Shown one piece after another: positions 5,619 to 6,050 of a stretch of DNA of 6,050 nucleotides (positions within the stretch are counted from its first letter, which is position 1; each line of letters starts with the position of its first letter). Location: the NCBI GenBank assembly GCA_019242065.1, contig JAFAWJ010000308.1:1-6050 (forward strand). Direction: 5' to 3'. Both the position numbers and the translations under genes were made by a program. The DNA comes from Chloroflexota bacterium (GTDB lineage: Bacteria; Chloroflexota; UBA6077; CF-72). Under the pieces are notes generated by a model. That model had not been told where the DNA came from, searched no databases, and worked only from the letters and a program-made list of their open reading frames with translations.

Positions 5619-6050
5619 TCACGCTCGCGTGGCCACGACCTCGAGGTACTCCGCAGGCACCAGCAGCGTGCCGTCAGCCGGCCTGGCATACTTTGCCAGG
5701 GCCTCGACCAATTCTTCGGTGAGCGCTGCCCTACCTGTGGCATCAAGCGCCTCGAATGCCTTCACCGTCGGCCCGTAGTAGTTGCGAAAGAGATGGATGT
5801 ACTGGTCCGCGGACGTAAAGTGCCACACGAAAACTGTCGCTTGGCCTGCAACGATGTGGTTGCACCTCCAAGGAGTTGACGTACACCTTCCTCGGTGCCC
5901 CAGCGCGTTGATGGGGCCACACCCGGTGGCGGCGGCATGTAACGGCCGACCACTCTCAGCATCTCGCCGATCCAGCCGTCCGGGGTCCAGTTGGCGAGTC
6001 CAATGCGACCACCAGGGCGGGTGACGCGCAGGAGTTCGCGTGCTGTCCGC
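5619..6050 (-). CDS. Class I SAM-dependent methyltransferase, C-terminal part, frameshifted
   Basis: The gene enters at the window edge and ends with TGA at 5619-5621. From 6049 it reads RTARELLRVTRPGGRIGLANW, the late strand of a class I Rossmann methyltransferase (R-x-T-R-P-G-G-x-x-x-L/A-N-W). It goes on with TPDGWIGEMLRVVGRYMPPPPG and STRWGTEEGVRQLLGGATTSLQAKRQF. In that frame it then turns into an unrelated Ser/Thr/Arg tail ending at 5762. The expected C-terminus continues in another frame: VWHFTSADQYIHLFRNYYGPTVKAFEALD..., ending LLVPAEYLEVVATRA. One missing T on the - strand in the run at 5830-5833 would restore RQFFVWHFTSADQ. The substrate is unknown because the N-terminal SAM-binding part is outside the window. 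It is likely the first visible gene of an operon with the exported protein and flavoprotein. Whether the break is real or a homopolymer error cannot be decided here. Confidence 0.88.
   Translation of the reverse strand, partial: ADSTRTPARHPPWWSHWTRQLDPGRLDRRDAESGRPLHAAATGCGPINALGHRGRCTSTPWRCNHIVAGQATVFVWHFTSADQYIHLFRNYYGPTVKAFEALDATGRAALTEELVEALAKYARPADGTLLVPAEYLEVVATRA
5830..5833 (-). other. Frameshift site in the methyltransferase gene
   Basis: The + strand reads AAAA (TTTT on the coding strand). Adding one base makes both halves of the methyltransferase one frame through CGA CAG TTT TTC GTG TGG. Both flanking frames keep family-like sequence right up to the site. Confidence 0.75.

Noticed and set aside
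1..6050. CRISPR array, tRNA, rRNA, insertion sequence or phage genes
   Set aside because: No regularly spaced repeats, terminal inverted repeats with a transposase, cloverleaf sequences or phage protein motifs were seen on either strand.

Overview
This is a GC-rich bacterial window with tightly packed genes. It holds no rRNA, tRNA, phage, insertion sequence or CRISPR array that I can see. Nothing in it fixes the taxon. The protein families, the high GC and the GTG starts suggest a soil or environmental bacterium of a high-GC lineage (Chloroflexota, Actinomycetota or Pseudomonadota-like); this is inference only.

Layout. The left third reads on the + strand. It has the C-terminal end of a probable membrane protein (1-213), an acetamidase/formamidase-family amidohydrolase (210-1337, start overlapping the previous stop as ATGA), and after a 146-base gap a one-cysteine redoxin/peroxiredoxin-like protein (1484-2095). 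A 376-base stretch without a gene follows, between convergent transcription units. It holds a perfect 11-bp hairpin directly after the redoxin stop, a second hairpin 25 bases on, and some short repeats.

The right two thirds read on the - strand. In transcription order they hold: the C-terminal end of a class I SAM-dependent methyltransferase (6050 down to 5619, broken by a one-base frameshift in an A run at 5830-5833); a small exported protein of unknown function (5578-4985); a thioredoxin-reductase-like FAD/NAD(P)H flavoprotein (4988-3564); and, after a 210-base gap, an alpha/beta hydrolase (3353-2472). Methyltransferase, exported protein and flavoprotein look like one operon: the first gap is 40 bases, and the second junction is a GTGA overlap.

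Function. Most members are recognisable enzyme families of unknown substrate. The most unusual feature is the loss of cysteine chemistry. The flavoprotein has the FAD and NAD(P)H fold of thioredoxin reductase but no CxxC redox centre, and its N-terminal thioredoxin-like segment has S-P-A-G where glutaredoxins carry CPxC. The nearby redoxin has a single cysteine. I see no clearly new defence, mobile or RNA-based system. The best leads are the methyltransferase / exported protein / CxxC-less flavoprotein operon and the frameshift.
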